A stretch of DNA of 64,000 nt from Lojkania enalia (Eukaryota > Ascomycota > Dothideomycetes > Pleosporales), in contig ML986602.1 of NCBI GenBank assembly GCA_010094045.1, positions 281,122 to 345,121 on the forward strand, in the 5' to 3' direction. The notes beneath the pieces were generated by a model, which saw only the letters and a list, made by a program, of their open reading frames with translations, was not told where the DNA came from and did no database searches. The stretch's first letter is position 1; the number at the start of each line of letters is the position of its first letter. Shown here piece after piece: positions 34,771 through 46,149 of this stretch. The translations under genes were made by a program, and so were the position numbers.

Positions 34771-36802
34771 CTATGGTGTTGTGGAGTGGGAGAGTGAGTC
34801 GCGGATAAGGGCCCAACACCGTCGCATGCCTGTTGATAGCGTTTCTTGGTCCATGGCCTCGGTATCGACCCATTTCCGTGCTAGCGGTCCGCTCAATGCA
34901 GGTTCAGGGCGTAGGCTCGTATCTGCGTCGACTTTGAACGAATGGACATGCATGGTGAGTTTGAGATGACTGAATACATGTGTCAATGAGCCGAGTTCGC
35001 ACAAATATCGGGCAGAGAAGTCCTCATTTCCAGGGTTGAGGCCTGCTACGAACTGCTTAGCCGAAGCCTTCCGGATCGAAGGCATGTGTTGCTTCGGAAG
35101 CGTACATTGGGGGAATTGCCACAACGATGCAAGTAATCCTGTTTGTAGATTGGGTAAGTATACTCGAGAACAGGATGCGGCATAATGCTTACCTTTGGCT
35201 GGGCGCTGTTCGATCAGCCACTTGCTGCGGCCGCCATCAAGTCGTAACTCAACAATGCAAACAACACATTCCTCTTCTGCAACCCTCTTCTTGGCAACTT
35301 TTTTCGGGAATAGAGAACAGTAGGCGGACAGAGATGTGGACTGAGTTTGAGAGATAGGTGTTTTGCGTTTGCTGGATCCATTGGTCCCCAAGACAGCAAT
35401 CTCATTCTCTCTGCCGTCCGTACTAGCTGATGGGCCGAGGCGAGGCCCACGAGGCATCCCTGTGGCAAAATAATGCGACATTGTCCTGACAGTCTTCACT
35501 TCTCGCTTTCTCTTCTTGGCAGTCCGTGCCTCATTGTTGATGGGATCATTATCGGGCAGGTCGACATCTTCGGGATTGAGTTGCTCGCAGTACGAGCATG
35601 CATCTTCAATGTCGGGTACATTGGAAGTGACTCTCTCTTCCTGTAGTAATTTTTTTGCCTCAGCGTATGCTTGACACGTACGACGAATCGGGCATTGGTC
35701 GCAACGCGGTCTAGGTGTGCAGAGAGTCGATCCAAGTTCCATAAGTGCTTGATTCCATTGACCTGGGACCATGCTTCTCTTGATCTTCGGAAAGCCAGAA
35801 GCATTCTTAACCAGACGATCAGCTACTCTCCAAAGGAAGTCGTTCGATTTCTTGTCCTCACGATCGACATAGAGACCAAGCTGACGACTGAGAACTCTGA
35901 CTAGGTTTCCATCTAGGACCGGTTCGGCTTCACCAAAAGCGATGCTTGATATCGCGCCTGCTGTATACTTGCCAATTCCTGGGAATTGCTGAAGCTGCTC
36001 AGCCCCGCTTGGGATTGGGCATGCTCCGCCATTTCTCTCGACCATAGCTCGAGCCCCTTGGTGCAGACGCGTAGCGCGGGAGTAGTATCCCAGCCCCTTC
36101 CAGGCGGATAGCACCTCGTCATGATCGGCTATGGCGAGGTCCTGAATGGTGGGCCATTTCGAGATCCATTTGTTGAAATATGGGATCACGGTGGAGACTC
36201 TCGTTTGCTGAAGCACTAATTGTTTGGTGTAAGTAAGATGGAGGCTAGAGATAAAGCGCAGTCTCGCAGTGGTCTTCTATCCGAATTCGGTTGATTTCTG
36301 CGACTCATGATCTAGTTCGTTCGGCGAGGAATTGATTAGGGCACGGTAGTCCGTCTTCCGCCATCACCGAACACGATGAAATCAGAAGATGGGCATTCCA
36401 CCAACCTGACTCGCTCTTTGCGCATAAATTGAGATAGGACAGACCATTCCAGGAAAACTGGAAAGAATTAGGAAAGAAATTCCACTCACTGATCTCAGAA
36501 ACCCAGACCTCATATGCTCGCCTAGCCAATGCTTTCTTCCCTTCACCCCCTTCCAACCCCTCATAATCAATCCACTTCTTCCGCCACGGCATCTGTCTCT
36601 CTTCTTGAACGTCCTCAAACCATTTCAGCAAGCTTCTACAAGCTTCATCATCGTTCAAAAGAAGTGGCCAATGATAGGAAGCAGCATGTACGCGAGCCAA
36701 TGGAACAACATTAATCTTCGGCTTCTTCGGCTCAGGGATCCCTAGAGATGGTAGGACATCTAGAATCGGAACGACTGGTGCATTTTTACGTCGCGTCGGC
36801 AT
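34771..36802 (-). CDS. MUTYH: MutY-type adenine DNA glycosylase
   Basis: Exons 36490-36802, 35193-36215 and 34771-35138 (complement) give about 567 residues. MutY removes adenine mispaired with 8-oxoguanine in the nucleus or mitochondria. Exon 1 ends with MPWRKKW and WVSEI, and splicing joins it to MLQQTRVSTVIPYF, so the catalytic Glu is the second-last residue encoded by exon 1. Exon 2 has GLGYYSRATRLH, the helix-hairpin-helix PGIGKYTAGAIS, the catalytic Asp in PVLDGNLVRVL, and the Fe-S cluster cysteines CTPRPRCDQC then C. The first Cys spacing is x5 rather than the usual x6. The C-terminal part resembles the NUDIX-like 8-oxoG recognition domain (WLIEQRPAKG, LWQFP, LTHVFSHLKLTMHV). Intron 1 is long (274 bp). 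Intron 2 (35139-35192) is 54 bp and stays open if retained. ATG chosen at 36800-36802. Confidence 0.9.
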
Positions 36803-38298
36803 GACCTTTTTCGGATGTTGATATTGTCGTTGGGAGATGTACGGCGGGGGATGATGAAGTGCAGGATCTATTCGTTGGTGGGGCCTGGATTGGGGCAGCG
36901 CTAGCTGGTTTAGGCAAGGCACTCCACTCCACACATTGCTTCGAAGCTTGAAAAGTCTTAACCCACAATGCACAATCAGAATTCTAGACACATAAGATGC
37001 TCTTCTGGCCCACCGTCAGACGTTGAACTTGATTTGTCCGACCCCTTTTCTCCACCGGGGCTGCGTCCTGTCCGAAACAAGCTATAATTCTTCATTTCAT
37101 GTACACGACCTCATATTACCGGTAGAAGCTCCAACGACATCCAGCAACGGGCTCATTTGTGTAGTATGCGACTAGTCGTGAGGATTAGGAAATAGTTTAA
37201 AGATGGACAATCCTTATCTCTCCGCCGGAGGGACGTATAGCCATTGTTCACTAGCCTCAACACTCGGCACGAAAGTCGTTCGATGAGCGTACAGCTAGAA
37301 GTTACACACAAGGGGTCTATATGTGTCGGGAACCAGACGAGGCCCTTTGAGATGGCATGGGAGTATGGTAGCTTTCTTCCACCGTTGATTAACAGTCTCT
37401 TCTTCTCTCAATTATCAACACCCTGCGAGGCACCAACTATATGTGCAAGCTCGAATCCATGCCATGTTCATGTTGCTGAATTTGCTTTTGCACATGTGGT
37501 TAATTCTATACAGTTCCCGCCCTTGGATAAGTTTTGTAGAATTCGGCTTTTCGACTCTTGAAGACAGTAATTTAACAGAGTTTTCTATTGTCGCAATGCT
37601 ACCCCAGCGAGCCTTTGAGGTGCGTTGAGGGTCTTTTTCGATGTGATACATGAGGTTAGGCTTTTGATACGATGTATTAGAGATTGCTTTGGGATTAAGC
37701 TAACTTTTTCATAGTTATCCCGAATAAATCCCTACCGCAGGTTTGCTAGGGAGTTCTTTTCTACTACATCCTATGTCCTCTCTCAAAGCTCCTTTGCGAT
37801 AACGTCTGGATACATGCTCTCATGCTGGTAGCATTCAGGATTATGTGAGCTGAGTTCCAGGCTTGTCATTGACATCTCTCCCACAGCTTTAATCCACGGG
37901 TTGTGCCAAAGTAAAAAGAATACCTTCAAAGACGGAAGTCAAGGTTATGAACGAAGGGGGTTGTACTTGGAGAGTGAGGAAAGTCTGCCGGGACTCCATA
38001 TCTTAGAATAAAAAGGCTAACAAAACCTTGAAGCGCGCATTGCCTTTTTTTCATTACTACGTTGTTTTTCCTCTAACATGAGCAGAAATCTAGTACTTAC
38101 GAAATGCAATCGCCTTTGTAGACTTGCCGGCTTCTAAAAGTGGAATAGTTAGGGGAACGAGTCTCTGAGGGGTGACCATATTTACAAGATGGTTTTTGAA
38201 GGATATACACCCCAAGGTTATGACATTCTGGCGCAAAGAAAAAAAAGTTTAGGGAGAGTATCACCCTTCAAAGACTTTGGAAAACACAGGCAAAAAGA
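36803..38298. other. Intergenic, MutY 5' flank to tRNA-Val
   Basis: About 1.5 kb with only short unsupported frames. It contains the MutY promoter and, at its right end (38292-38296), the T-run that should terminate tRNA-Val transcription. Confidence 0.5.
38292..38296 (-). terminator. RNA polymerase III terminator of tRNA-Val
   Basis: Five consecutive T on the transcribed minus strand, two nucleotides after the tRNA 3' end, as expected for pol III termination. Confidence 0.8.
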
Positions 38299-38389
38299 TG
38301 ACTCAGCCGAGGTTTGAACTCGGGACCTTCAGTGATCACAAGCTTCATTCTTGTTAGACTGACGTGATAACCAACTACACCACCGAGCC
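38299..38389 (-). tRNA. tRNA-Val (anticodon AAC) with a 17-nt intron
   Basis: Read on the minus strand, the gene forms a full cloverleaf. The acceptor stem GGCTCGG pairs with CTGAGTC (two G-U pairs) before discriminator A. The D arm contains GGTGTAGTTGGTTATCAC. The anticodon stem TCAGT/ACTGA encloses CTAACA, and the T arm is CCGAG-TTCGAAC-CTCGG. The anticodon is AAC (Val). A 17-nt intron lies at the canonical site one nucleotide 3' of the anticodon, leaving a mature tRNA of 74 nt before CCA addition. Immediately downstream is TTTTT (plus strand 38292-38296), a pol III terminator. Confidence 0.95.
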
Positions 38390-40009
38390 ATGTTTGTTAT
38401 TTAATGAGAAATTTTGGCGACAAAAAAATATATATATCTAGTTGAGGGAGAATACAAAATTCAAAAGGAGCATTGTCGAACTGACATTCGGCAGCTGTCA
38501 AAGAGGCTTTAGCGGCTCGCTTGTCACACGCTAATAGTGGGGCAAGCGCGTGGTAGCTTAGAGTCGCACCTTCGCTAAAGGGTACACAACATGGCTACAT
38601 CAGCACTCTCGCATCCCCTCCGGCATTTAGCAGTAGCTAAGACACCTCATCATATTTCCTTTCTTTCCTATCTTCCTTTCCTTGCTAGCCTTAAATAACC
38701 TCTCGAGTTTGAGCAATCAAAATCGACAATCGATTTCTATGGTATCATCATGTCAAACTTACGTCTAGTAGCCTACAAAACTTGTAAAATTGTGTTGATA
38801 AGCATCGCGACTAACCTACGAATAATATTGCTACACACTTTGAGTATTTATAAAGAAGCATGTCAGCTGCAGCAGGTAATATTGTCATCCTTCGTAAATA
38901 GGTGAAGCTCTACCTCCGTACATCACACATCCATTCAGTCCTTTGCGCTGTAAGTATTCGCTCAAGCTTTTGGTACTTCTTCTTTGAAGCTAAAAGTAGT
39001 AAAAATATATTCCACGATATAAACTAGCCAAAAGAGAGGCTACAATACTACAAGATTTTGCCCTTCGATATGGCAAAGTTGCAATTGCTAGAATCGCTGT
39101 CGCGATTTCTTCGGCCATACAAATATCCGTTTTCTAGTCAATGCTATGGTACACGGCATACGACAGCACAACTCTCGTCGAAGCAGATTGCGACAGTATA
39201 CCTTATCGTGAAGGTCGGTAGCTGCTATGGTATTGTGTTTCAGATCTATATTGAGACAAGGCAGTATTAATTCCTCTACTTCATCGACTTAAACTATAAC
39301 TTATAGCATTATCAATAAACCCTAGCTAAACCACTGGATTGAATGGACCAGTGAACATAGAAGGCTACTGATTAGTGTACTTGTACGTATGGTGTAGAAA
39401 TCACCCCCACTCCCGAATTATTTGCTCTATGTAGGGTGCTTGTTTCAATATTATTATCAAAGTAATCCTTAAGAAATAAACAACAATTTTGAGTAAGAAA
39501 CTTGAAGTATCTCATCAACGTCATAACAAGGATTGCGTACTCCCACCATATATAACATTATGATCATACAAAGATGTTATCAATCCAGGTAACTGCTTAG
39601 GACGAATCACACAACTTAAAGATATTTTCTAAGTCTATTGGATGAACAAGAAATGCGCTAGATATACTAACTTCAGCGCCTTCGATTAAATAGTAACTAG
39701 TCTGCTTTTAAGCACCGAAGGTACTCTTCTACATGCGAACGCAGGCTTTAACAACTACAGCCATTGCAATCATGAAACCGGGGGGGGGTTGGGGGTTTGC
39801 CGGACTCGGTCTCTCAAGCACCGAATATTTATACTGAGATATCTCCAAAGCTGTCCGCAGGAATATTTGTTCGGAATTTTCAAATCTTCAATACTCCTCT
39901 TGACATGCAGTTCCCTTGCTTCAGCGCCTCGCCACAACCTCTTTATAATCCAGTCAATCAGCCCGCCGGGGTATTCATGAAAGCATTACAACTCAACGCA
40001 TCACCCAGG
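38390..40009. other. Intergenic, AT-rich, with a G-run
   Basis: About 1.6 kb of mostly AT-rich sequence dense with stop codons. A run of nine G followed by TT and five G is at 39780-39795. No gene, tRNA or mobile element was supported. Confidence 0.5.
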
Positions 40010-41050
40010 TTACCTGTTCGCCGACAGCTCCGTTGGCGGCACCGGGCCGTATCCATTTTGCAACTCATGTATCGCCATTGAGTCCGGACGTGCGTAATTC
40101 CCACCTGCCATCCCATGCCCTAGATACTGCGACGAATGCAGATTGGGATCCTGGTGCTGCATTATAGGCGCTTTCTGCTCTGCTGGTAATGCCCATTCCG
40201 GGAAGTCGGCAGCGTGGTAGTTGCTGAGTGGGACGCTAGGGCGCGACTTCTTGCGGATGGTAAGAGCGAGGAATATTATAGCTGCGACGAGTAATACGCC
40301 GATGGCTGCGCCCACTCCGATTCCTGCTTTGGCGCCGGTGGAGAGGCCGCCGCCGCTGTTATTGTTGTCGTTGTTATTTATTGAGACTTCGCCAGTTTGG
40401 ATAGAACCAGTTGATCTGCTCGTGGAAGGAGTTGCCGACGGGAGTGTTGTAGAGGACGTTGTAGTTATCTTAATGCGTGAAATTAGTCACGTTACGTATA
40501 TTGCAGACAGAGAACTTACAAGGTCTGAAGCCTGGAATCGAATTTGAACGCTGTATGCGTGTATTGGTTCTGTTGTTGATGCTGTCCATGTAAGAGTTGT
40601 GTCTTCCTCATCAATCCATGTCAATGTGTCGCCGGGCACTATTAAGGATCTGCATCCTAGCGTACTTTCCCATGCATTTTCCAAAGCTGTAGTGTCTATA
40701 GTGGTATATCCTCTAGAGCGCGCTGGTAGTTAGTGTTTGCGCGCCGCGGGGGACAAATCGACAATCGCCGGAAATGCAAGGGAGAGAACTGACGAGGGAC
40801 AACAGGTCACGATAGTCTCCGTAACCGAGGCCAAGGTTTTTGTGTAGCCATTATCGAGGTATCCGCTGGGGCAGTATAGTCCCGGGGAGTAAAAGAACGT
40901 GAAAGTTGGTGTGAAGAACGAGGGCAGGCAGGTATTGGTCGCCTTTCCTCCGAGTAAAAGGTAGGACTCTGTTTCATTGCCCGATTGGCGCCGAATATCT
41001 TGTGTGCACTCCGGCGGAGGAACGAACGTTGTTGTGAGCGGTACTGCCAT
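40010..41050 (-). CDS. Single-pass membrane protein of unknown function
   Basis: Exons 40794-41050, 40520-40712 and 40010-40468 (complement) close to 302 residues. The N-terminal half begins MAVPLTTTFVPPPEC and is rich in Cys, Thr and Pro, with FYSPGLYCPSGY and, across intron 1, CCPSGYTTIDTT. A Thr/Ser-rich stalk follows, then a Gly/Ala/Val membrane segment (about residues 197-220, AAIGVLLVAAIIFLALTI), a basic RKKSR stop-transfer and a cytosolic tail of about 80 residues rich in Pro, His and Gln. This layout (Cys-rich exterior, Ser/Thr stalk, one helix, short tail) recurs in many uncharacterised ascomycete surface proteins and resembles wall sensors in outline, but no WSC domain is visible. 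No classical signal peptide is seen at the chosen ATG. Introns are 81 and 51 bp with CTAAC/CTAAT branch sites. Confidence 0.75.
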
Positions 41051-43560
41051 TGCGATTCGAAGTATGTTCGGAGATACACAAAATGATAGAGCTCTTGCAA
41101 AGATATCCCATAAAAGGATATTGGGGTTGTAATAGAAATGAGCTGAGAGATCTAGGAGAAAGTTGGAAATTAGCCTTGTATCCTAAGATCCTTATCACAC
41201 AGAACGTCTCAGCCGTCCCGAATCCGAAAAGTCTATATTCTTGCTGTCAAGCCTATTGGGCAATTGGCTATGTTTCAGCCGCAGGGCAATAGATACTTCT
41301 TGGCGAGGCGCGCCTTTGCTGTCGTGTATGGGGGCGGAAACATGAACCAATTAGTAGAGTTCATTAAGTTCGTGACTGTGCCGTCGTGGAAAAAGCATTC
41401 AAGTAATCTGGAATGGATATTCAGATAGCTTAAGACTTATGCAAAGACAAGTATATGAGTAATCGAGTTGCTTATTACTGCATTTTACGCACCTATAATT
41501 GATGCCAAGGTTCATAAGCGCTGGTTAAGGCCTCCTATCCTGTCCTCGTCTTCGCATGAAAGCCGCCGTGGGGCGTAGATTTGCATAACTCAGCGCACAG
41601 CCCTCTTTCTAGACTTTCTCAATGCGCCTCTACCAATAGTATCAACTTAAACACATTAGCAGCAAATCTGAATTAACTGAATGCTGGAAAGCTTTCAACT
41701 CCGTTAGCTATGTCTTCATCGGATATGTTGAGCTGAAAAAGTTTGACAATAAGAATGTCTCCTAAACTCTCTATCTCTGAATAAATCTAAGAATATGGCT
41801 TCTGAGAGCCAGTGTTCAGCTAGGAAAAGGAATGGAAATAGAACAGGAGATGAACTGAACCATACACGGATTACTACGAGAAATTGGAGAATGAAGAGAT
41901 AACTAAGGCGTCGCAGAATAAAATTGTGTTGAAGAAAAAGGATCGAAGCACACAACTATTGACGTTTGTCAGCTGACGTGAATATAGAAGTAGCAGTTAA
42001 GAGTCGAGCGTTACGCCTAGACCTCGCTACAGGGTTGGTAGAACTTATGTGTTCTTGTAATAGCAGCGGGAAAGCTGGTTGGCCAGAACGCATTTATCAG
42101 CGTTCACGTAACAGAATAAATTCTGTTGCCTCTGAGACATTAAAGTATTTAAGGCAATAGCCACGGAGTGAAGTGCGATGATACTAGGTTAAGTGCACCC
42201 ATGGAGTCTTTACACACTTATGGACTAGCTCTTTTAGGAGATCTATAATACCCTCGACTTCTCTAATTCAAGGGTCTTGAATTGACGTGATTCGCTTCAT
42301 CTTCTGTAGTTAGTGCTTGTTAATATAGAAATTTAGTAGGAAAGATTGTGGTGGGGATGATCTAATTAAAGCATGTATTGGTAACAACCGGTAACCATCT
42401 TCTGAGATACACTGTTCGCTACAAAACCGGTAATCGTATTTCATAGATGATGGTGACTGTTTCCGGGAAAGCCCTGTCACACTCGGAACCCACGATACAA
42501 GGGAAATTTTCAAAAGGACCCCTACTACTAAGTAGAGACGACGTGCTGGTAAAACAACGGCATCACAATGAGAAGAACTTTCCATCGTCCCCCAAAAAAG
42601 ATCAAGCGCATCCATAAATGTCAACACCCTCCCGGCAAAATATCCCGGATATTAGACCTCGTGGCCCACACCCCACTCAACCACACCATAAAAAGACAGC
42701 ATTAATTCACCGTTTCATACATTCAACTCTTAAGATGCTCGCCCGGCGGGGCTCCCTAAACTCTATTTCCAGTACAGCCGAAGACTGCGTTAGTCGAACG
42801 TCCAGCCCAACAACCAGCCGGTTCTCTAGGATCCATCGTCATCGCCAAATATCGGGTAGCCTAGTTGCTGGGGGAACCGGTCGTTTAGTTAGCCAGCCCT
42901 ACGCCGTGTGTAATTTCGGTATACGCGGGCTCGCCGGCGCGCCGCCATTGCCATCGGCTAATCGTCTGATGGGCTTTGCATGTGTAGATGCATGCATGTC
43001 TCATCGTGATAAGACACGGGCTACGGTATTATAGCTGCATTATAGGTAAACAGTGCCCTGTTCGTAGTATTTGACTACCTTGCCGAGACGGCGCCGCACG
43101 TTGAGGTGTCCGCAAGCACAGTATGCGCAACATCGTCATACCCCGCACAAAATTCGCCTCAAAATTGAATCCCTAAACATGAAAAAAAAAAAAGAGAAAG
43201 AAAATGAATTCGCACCGAGGCGAACGTTGCACTGACTGTGCAACAGCTGTGGCAAAAAGAAAATACATACTCGGAATAAAGCAATGAAACCGAGACTTCG
43301 GATGCGTTAATAATAGTAATACAGGTCGTTCTACATGAAGGACATAATAATAGTACACTTGGCGAATCGAATCGAGAAAGACAGGGATATCTGAAAGTGG
43401 AAAGAGGTATCAAACAAAGACGTGACGTTAGACATAAGACCCTTCCCATCCCATATAATAAGAATCGATACATGTCCATAACGCCAAAAGAAAGTATGTC
43501 ACTTTTGTCCGCACCTTTCCCGAGTGAAAAGGAAATATGGTTTTGCAATGGGTGCTTGCT
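41051..43560. other. Intergenic, mainly AT-rich
   Basis: 2.5 kb between two minus-strand genes. An ATG-initiated plus-strand frame at 42618-43034 (138 codons) is the longest candidate, but it shows no recognisable motif and typical codon patterns of chance frames. No RNA gene or repeat array was supported. Confidence 0.5.
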
Positions 43561-46149
43561 TCAGACTCTCAATGCTTGTAACCTCTGTACCCCCGGCGGT
43601 GGCAGTGGTGGAAGAGCCATATTCGGCGGCGGAGGCGGAAGCGGCATATTTGGTGGTGGTGCCGGTGGTGGTAGACCCATCGCCGGCATGCTCCTCCTAG
43701 GCGTCACACCTTTGATCTCGCCTCTAATCGCACCTTGTCCTCTTAGAACACCCACACTCGGACTACTGTGAAGGGTTGGTGCCATGCTTGCCCGGTTCCC
43801 AGGCACGAAAGAAGGTGTGCTAGAGATGGCCCGAACAGGCGCGATATGTGTGTTAAATGAGCGAGAGGAAAGGAAGGGCGCTGGATCCGAGCGGACCTGC
43901 ACGCTTGTTGGACGTCGGAGGGAACTAGATTGGGGTTGAAATTGTGAGGGGACTTGAGTGGACATTTTGAATTCAAAGGGAAGATTGCGCATGCTAGAAG
44001 ATGTAGTAGTGCTCGATGGAGTCGTTACCGTCGTGGTCGGGGTACTTTCAGATTGGAAGCTAGAAATAGTGGTTGCTGTCGAAGCTGTAGAGGCGGTTGA
44101 TGGAGCTTGTGTAGATCTCTGTACAGGCGTAGTGACAGAGCGGTTGACTACAACACCAAGTGGTATAGGCGGAGGTCCTAGGGAGGATTGTCGGCGGGGA
44201 ACAACAACAGAGCTGTCCGCATTCTGGGGTCGAACAGGGAAAGGTCGTAAGAAGGGTTTTGGGTTGTGTGAAAGACGGTTTGATGTATGAGTAGAGATGG
44301 CGTTTACGCCTGAAAGAGCTCCGATCGTGGATTGGGGTCGGGTCGGTGGTGGCGGGGGACGGGTCGACGGGGGTGGTGAGACTACGTTCCTCGTTGGAGG
44401 GGCACTCGAACTTCTCACACTCGACCTTACAGGGGTGTGAGAGTTGTATTGAACGCTGAGGCGAACATTAGGGATTGGATTTGTGCTCGGCGTAGCTGAC
44501 AAGGGTGTGGACGTCGGAATTTTGCCCTCCTGTTCCGGTGACTTTGCCGTTGGCGACGTCGGACCGTAGATGGAATGGCGTTTGGGAGGTGACGTCGTGC
44601 CGGCGGATACAGAATTGTCCTCATTGGTGATTGGCAAAAGTTGCATGGATCTGCGGTTTTGGTTTGGCTGCATGTGAAACGACCTGAGCTTTATCTCTGC
44701 CTCGGCAGGGCTAAATCCTTCCTTGAGGGGTGAGGTTGGGGCCGGGGAAGAATTTCGAGACGTGTTTCTCGTTGCAGTGCCAGAAACTGATGTTGCTGAC
44801 GACATATAGGAGAATCGTGACCGTTCCCGTAGTTGATCCAATTGAAGCTGTTCGGTGGATATCGCGGTTGTGGCAATAGAGGACGCCTCGACTGATCTCC
44901 GCTTTGTGCTATGTCGAGAGGAGTGCACGCTTGATGTATCTGTGATACTTACCGTCTTCTCCTGACGGTCCCCCTCCCAATCTGATGCGACGATTCTCGG
45001 TGAGTCGTATTGAGACTGGAGAGGCGAATCAACGGGCGCAACTTTGGTGACGCGTTTGGGGTCGCGTTGAACAAGATATCGATGGCTCACACTTTCGGGT
45101 GTTGTCTTTTCCTCCGTCTCCTGCTCTGTAATACACTCATCTCTTGCTTTCATGCCTCCTAGGGAATCAATCTCTTTTCGCACAGCGGTCAGCCATGAGT
45201 CCATCTCTTCCGCATTTTCTAGCACCAATAAGAAACTCGAAGCTGTTTTCCGAGCGCTGGAGTTGTGTGACCGTAATCGCGCTAGGAGAGAAGTCTTCGG
45301 CGCATTGGCAACTGTGCCGTCTTCGTTTGCGCTTTGCGAGATCTGCAAAACCCAATGCTTCCCTGGAATTAAATCGCAAGCAAATGCAGCAGATTCCATT
45401 CCCAATTTGAGAATCTTCTCTGGCAACCGGTCGAATGGGCCGTCATCGGAATACTGCAAAATATACCCTGACGTTACCAAAACGTATATTTTGCTAGTTA
45501 ATTGAGGAGCAGGCGCATTCAACACAGAGCTAGAAATGAGACGCTTGTGAGACTTCTCTAATTTTTTTGGCTCTGTGCTATTTTCCAGTGTCGAGGCCAA
45601 GTCGCGGTGACTATCTACTCTTTCTTGTATCAGATCATATTGCCTCCTTTGGCTTTGTGTCCTCATAAGAACATCCGGTGAGAATACGCATGCTTGTACG
45701 GTCGCATATTTAATCGACTGGGGATAAGCTTGGAACAAAGGAGGCGGGTCCCAATTGATTTGTTGCCTCTTGACTGAGGGCCGCATTGACATTGGCCTTA
45801 GCATCTGAGCGGAGCGCGAACGATGCACCTGTTGAGCTGCAGGGGGAGGGTTTACTCGCAATGCTGATTTTGGTGGCGATGCTGGAGCTGGTTTGGGTTG
45901 CGGTTGTGGCTGCGGTTCCATCGGTATCGCTAGGCCAACCTCTGTGTGCCCTCTGGCTTTCTCCACCTTGGGCTTACTGAAGAGATTGAAAAGTGACATT
46001 TTAGAGGCACTGCGTTCGAGTTTCGGCGCGGGCTTGCTCGCTGGTGCGTTTGCTGGAGTCGGTACTTGCTGCTGAGTCATTTGGTCGAGGAGGTTGGCGC
46101 TCGACCGGTTGCGCCGCCAGCGGGAGGTGGAATGGGTATCATGAGCCAT
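43561..46149 (-). CDS. PH-domain protein with proline-rich C-terminus
   Basis: A single long frame of 862 residues from the ATG at 46147-46149. Residues about 1-160 are low complexity (Gln/Pro/Ala), ending in a conserved-looking INWDPPPLFQAYPQSIKYAT. Residues about 220-330 match a pleckstrin-homology fold: KIYVLVTSGYILQYS opening strands, LEKILKLG-like turn, GKHWVLQISQ, and the C-terminal helix ENAEEMDSWLTAVRKEIDSL with its conserved Trp. The remaining 500 residues are Ser/Thr/Pro-rich and probably disordered, with phosphorylation-prone RxxS motifs (RRSVEAS, RRQSS), and end in formin-like polyproline (PPPPPNMALPPLPPPG) that could bind SH3 or profilin. Likely a phosphoinositide- or membrane-associated signalling or cytoskeletal adaptor; the specific role is unknown. 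Confidence 0.85.
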   Translation of the reverse strand: MAHDTHSTSRWRRNRSSANLLDQMTQQQVPTPANAPASKPAPKLERSASKMSLFNLFSKPKVEKARGHTEVGLAIPMEPQPQPQPKPAPASPPKSALRVNPPPAAQQVHRSRSAQMLRPMSMRPSVKRQQINWDPPPLFQAYPQSIKYATVQACVFSPDVLMRTQSQRRQYDLIQERVDSHRDLASTLENSTEPKKLEKSHKRLISSSVLNAPAPQLTSKIYVLVTSGYILQYSDDGPFDRLPEKILKLGMESAAFACDLIPGKHWVLQISQSANEDGTVANAPKTSLLARLRSHNSSARKTASSFLLVLENAEEMDSWLTAVRKEIDSLGGMKARDECITEQETEEKTTPESVSHRYLVQRDPKRVTKVAPVDSPLQSQYDSPRIVASDWEGDRQEKTVSITDTSSVHSSRHSTKRRSVEASSIATTAISTEQLQLDQLRERSRFSYMSSATSVSGTATRNTSRNSSPAPTSPLKEGFSPAEAEIKLRSFHMQPNQNRRSMQLLPITNEDNSVSAGTTSPPKRHSIYGPTSPTAKSPEQEGKIPTSTPLSATPSTNPIPNVRLSVQYNSHTPVRSSVRSSSAPPTRNVVSPPPSTRPPPPPTRPQSTIGALSGVNAISTHTSNRLSHNPKPFLRPFPVRPQNADSSVVVPRRQSSLGPPPIPLGVVVNRSVTTPVQRSTQAPSTASTASTATTISSFQSESTPTTTVTTPSSTTTSSSMRNLPFEFKMSTQVPSQFQPQSSSLRRPTSVQVRSDPAPFLSSRSFNTHIAPVRAISSTPSFVPGNRASMAPTLHSSPSVGVLRGQGAIRGEIKGVTPRRSMPAMGLPPPAPPPNMPLPPPPPNMALPPLPPPGVQRLQALRV

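Noticed and set aside
42618..43034. ATG-started plus-strand frame of 138 codons
   Set aside because: Composition is Arg/Ser/His-rich without motifs, and there is no splice or neighbour support. Kept only as a weak possibility.
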